Shown: positions 6,318 through 8,557 of the stretch, one piece after another
Layout: each line of letters starts with the position of its first letter
How positions within the stretch are numbered: the stretch's first letter is position 1
Source of the DNA: Thermogutta sp.
Lineage (GTDB): Bacteria > Planctomycetota > Planctomycetia > Pirellulales > Thermoguttaceae
Length of the DNA stretch: 8,557 nt
Reading direction: 5' to 3'
NCBI RefSeq assembly: GCF_014359955.1
Contig: NZ_JACIYL010000113.1
Location: 1-8,557 of the forward strand
The notes under the pieces: model-generated
What the model was told of the DNA's origin: nothing
The model's input: the letters and a program-made list of their open reading frames with translations, nothing else
Database searches by the model: none
Position numbers and translations under genes: made by a program

Positions 6318-8557
6318 TCACCGGGTAGGGCCAGGAACGAGTTCGGCTGGTTGGTTGGCATACATAAGAATCTCAATGGCGTTTGTGACTGCGGAACGGT
6401 CCCCGCGGTGGCCGAGCCGTGCTCGCAGTTGCTGAACGGCCATCCAGGTGTACGGTGCCTCCAGACCTCGCCGGTTGTGATAGTGGTTGTAAACTCGCTC
6501 GTACATCGGTCGGAGACGCCCTCGGGCAATGCTCGAAATACTCTTGTAATAATAGCGGCCCTGATAACTTCGGAAGGGCTCGTAAGGAACGTCGTAACCC
6601 AGATTGTAGCGCGCTGTATACTCGAATCCTTTAAGCAGGCGATTATCGAGCGCTCCGTAGAGGTCGATCCCCTGAATCCATGCGGTCTCACACGTAGCTG
6701 CGAGAAAATCGAGGCCCATCTGGGTATGGGCCTGATCGCGACCGCTTTCCTGGGCCTGCCCGGAAGGCCTGATGTAGTTTCCAATGGCGCCGTTGCCCTC
6801 TCCGTGGAGAAAGTACTCAACAGCTCTTTCGAACATCGCCCGATCGTCCAGAAAAACTCCCATCGCAATCATCGTCTGAAGCATGGCGGCGTCCCAATTC
6901 CCATTAGCCGTGGGATAGAAGTCCTTGATGAGGGGGTACCAAATTTCGCGAAGCATTCGGGCGAATTCTTTTTGCTGCTCCACAGGCCAGCCGTTCCAGG
7001 TATGTTTGATGATCTCGGCAGCGACGACATACCGGTAGCCACTCATTCCCACCAGGAGCCGGGCATCATGATTGCTGATTGATTCCAAGGTAGTCGCCCA
7101 AGCGTGCAGGATTTCCGCGGCTTTGCGGGCGTGGGCTTCCTCCCCGCTCAGCACCCAGCAAAGAGCGTGAACATAGGCCGCCAACCCGTCGGCGGTAAAC
7201 TCGGAGGAACCGATGTCCGGGTGATTGGAGGGACCACGCTCCACATGGGCCCGCGGACGCGGCTCCCAGGATAACGATGCTTCTCGGGAAGACCGAAGGA
7301 CGTTCCATGCGTCCCACCAGGGTTGGTCGTGTGCGGCAATCCGCTCGCGAACGAAAGCGAAAGTCGCCGCCGTGTGGGCCACACCGGGATGCACAAACTT
7401 GCCAGAGTTGCCCGGCGAACTGGTCAAATAAATTGCTGGCGAACGACCTTGACCGAGCACGCGAAAAACATTCCCGCCCGCCTCTTCCGTCCGTCTCTTC
7501 GTGTCGATCGCACTGCTGTCTGCGTCCATGTTGACCTGAAGCGATCCCTCCAGGTCAAGCCGTATCACAGTGACCACAGGATCCGGAAGTTGTGCGGGAA
7601 GAAGGAGTTCCACCCCGGCTGCAACACGCCGAGCAGACACACTTTCACCGGTGGCGAGAAGACGGGCTTCGCGGACGGGGTTTTTTAAACCCGGCAGAAG
7701 CACATGGCCGTCATCTGGACGCTCGAACAGATGTACGTAGATAATTGCTCCTTCCGCAGTGTCTTTTCGGGTACAGCGCCCCCATGCGAAAGGCCGCCAT
7801 GGACTTGCCTTCGTCCCGTATATGGCTTCGCTGTTCACTTTCATCCAATTCCCGATAGCGCGAAGCCGGTCCACTGCCTGGGGCAAAAGCGTGCCGTCCC
7901 CCGTGGGGCTTACATTGAGTAGATAATTTCCCCCTTTACTGACGATGTCCACCAGATTGCGGATGAGTTGGTCACTCGATTTGAAATGAGTGTCGGACTT
8001 CTTGTACCCCCAGCTATCGCTGATGGGCATACACACTTCCCAGTCCACACCTTCCGGCGGGTTGTCAGGTATTTTCCGCTCGAAAGTTTGGAAATCGCCC
8101 GGATAGTCTTTTCCCAGTCGGTCGTTGATGATGAGACCGGGCTGTAAAAACCGGGTGGCGTAGAGCGCGTCCAGGGCCTCCTTGCTCATCTGTCGGGGGG
8201 TGTCCCACCACAGGATACTAATGGGTCCGTATTCGGTAAGCAGTTGGCGGACCTCCGGGAGCGCTTTTTCCCGGACATACACATCTGTACTCACACGTTT
8301 GAGGGTTCTGTCCCATGTGTTGCCAATTCCACCCGGATGATGCCAGTCCTGAGCCTGTGAGTCATAGAGACCGAATCGCAGACCATGTCGCCGGCAGGCC
8401 TCAGCAAGTTCGCGCACAATGTCTCGTTTGAAAGGCGTGGCCTCCACAACATTGAAACGGTTGGCCCGAGACGCAAACATGGAAAAACCGTCATGATGTT
8501 TTGCGGTGAAGACAATGTAGCGCATTCCCGCCTCTTTTGCCAGGCTTACGAGAGCGT
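6318..8557 (-). CDS. GH29 alpha-L-fucosidase fused to an alginate-lyase-type domain (N-terminus beyond window)
   Basis: The frame is open from the right edge (first full codon at 8555) to TGA at 6318-6320, giving 745 residues; the ATG at 8525 is internal because the conserved text ALVSLAKEAG precedes it. Numbering from that Met, GH29 hallmarks are HHDGF at 10-14, the nucleophile Asp108 in EYGPISILWWD, SWGY at 171-174, and VSKGGNYLLNVSPTGDG at 195-211, then a beta-rich C-terminal part to about 330. After a 45-residue linker, residues 377-710 match alginate lyase PF05426-like proteins: FVHPGVAHT, GNWDAAMLQTMIAMGVFLDD (542-561), SGQAQESGRDQAHTQMGL (588-605) and FEYTARYNLG (634-643). Asn543, Arg596, His600 and the nearby tyrosines are catalytic candidates. 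GH29 enzymes remove alpha-L-fucose by a retaining mechanism; the lyase half would cleave uronate chains by beta-elimination. The substrate would therefore be a fucosylated uronate polysaccharide. About 90-100 N-terminal residues, including any signal peptide, are missing. The exact lyase family (perhaps PL38-like) is uncertain. Confidence 0.94.
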   Translation of the reverse strand, partial: ALVSLAKEAGMRYIVFTAKHHDGFSMFASRANRFNVVEATPFKRDIVRELAEACRRHGLRFGLYDSQAQDWHHPGGIGNTWDRTLKRVSTDVYVREKALPEVRQLLTEYGPISILWWDTPRQMSKEALDALYATRFLQPGLIINDRLGKDYPGDFQTFERKIPDNPPEGVDWEVCMPISDSWGYKKSDTHFKSSDQLIRNLVDIVSKGGNYLLNVSPTGDGTLLPQAVDRLRAIGNWMKVNSEAIYGTKASPWRPFAWGRCTRKDTAEGAIIYVHLFERPDDGHVLLPGLKNPVREARLLATGESVSARRVAAGVELLLPAQLPDPVVTVIRLDLEGSLQVNMDADSSAIDTKRRTEEAGGNVFRVLGQGRSPAIYLTSSPGNSGKFVHPGVAHTAATFAFVRERIAAHDQPWWDAWNVLRSSREASLSWEPRPRAHVERGPSNHPDIGSSEFTADGLAAYVHALCWVLSGEEAHARKAAEILHAWATTLESISNHDARLLVGMSGYRYVVAAEIIKHTWNGWPVEQQKEFARMLREIWYPLIKDFYPTANGNWDAAMLQTMIAMGVFLDDRAMFERAVEYFLHGEGNGAIGNYIRPSGQAQESGRDQAHTQMGLDFLAATCETAWIQGIDLYGALDNRLLKGFEYTARYNLGYDVPYEPFRSYQGRYYYKSISSIARGRLRPMYERVYNHYHNRRGLEAPYTWMAVQQLRARLGHRGDRSAVTNAIEILMYANQPAELVPGPTR

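Noticed and set aside
6089..6868. Minus-strand frame of 259 codons
   Set aside because: It overlaps the lyase coding frame out of register and has no recognisable protein features; I also considered it as a frameshifted C-terminal tail, but the lyase domain already looks complete at 6318.
6294..7082. Plus-strand frame of 262 codons
   Set aside because: It is antisense to the lyase domain, which has clear family motifs; no homology or ribosome-binding site is visible.
8523..8525. ATG at 8525 as the start of the fucosidase-lyase
   Set aside because: The frame is open to the window edge and the residues before this Met (ALVSLAKEAG) belong to the conserved GH29 core; the true start lies outside.
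1..8557. tRNA, rRNA, CRISPR array or insertion sequence
   Set aside because: No T-loop signature with a matching acceptor stem, no regularly spaced repeats, and no transposase-like frame was found on either strand.

Overview
The window carries three protein genes and two long gene-free stretches. Two of the genes run off the ends. The likely source is an environmental bacterium of the Planctomycetota (PVC group). The reasons are a moderately GC-rich sequence, wide intergenic gaps, mostly weak ribosome-binding sites, a large secreted NHL-type beta-propeller protein with an embedded EF-hand-like loop, and secreted-type carbohydrate enzymes of the fucosidase and polysaccharide-lyase classes. This is inference from gene content; there is no rRNA or other marker gene.

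Layout, left to right. (1) 1-2154, minus strand: the N-terminal 718 residues of a large UPF1-like superfamily 1 helicase/ATPase, with a clear Walker A motif; the rest lies beyond the left edge. (2) 2155-3232: a gap of about 1.1 kb between two divergent genes. It holds unusually strong inverted repeats, six same-strand copies of the hexamer GTCCAC, candidate promoters for both flanking genes, and a hairpin-rich leader before the plus-strand gene. (3) 3233-5620, plus strand: a secreted beta-propeller protein of 795 residues with a good Shine-Dalgarno site. (4) 5621-6317: a gap of about 700 bp between convergent genes with no convincing gene. (5) 6318-8557, minus strand: a single open frame joining a GH29 alpha-L-fucosidase to a complete alginate-lyase-type (PF05426-like) domain; its N-terminus is cut off by the right edge.

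How the genes relate. The fusion enzyme points to breakdown of a polysaccharide containing both fucose and uronic acid, one half removing fucose and the other cleaving the uronate backbone. The propeller protein is probably exported and could bind or process extracellular material, but nothing in its sequence fixes a substrate, and the genes do not form an operon. The helicase faces away from the others and is probably unrelated to them; proteins of its type act in nucleic-acid metabolism or phage defence. The most distinctive items are the fucosidase-lyase fusion and the unexplained structured DNA between 2155 and 3232.
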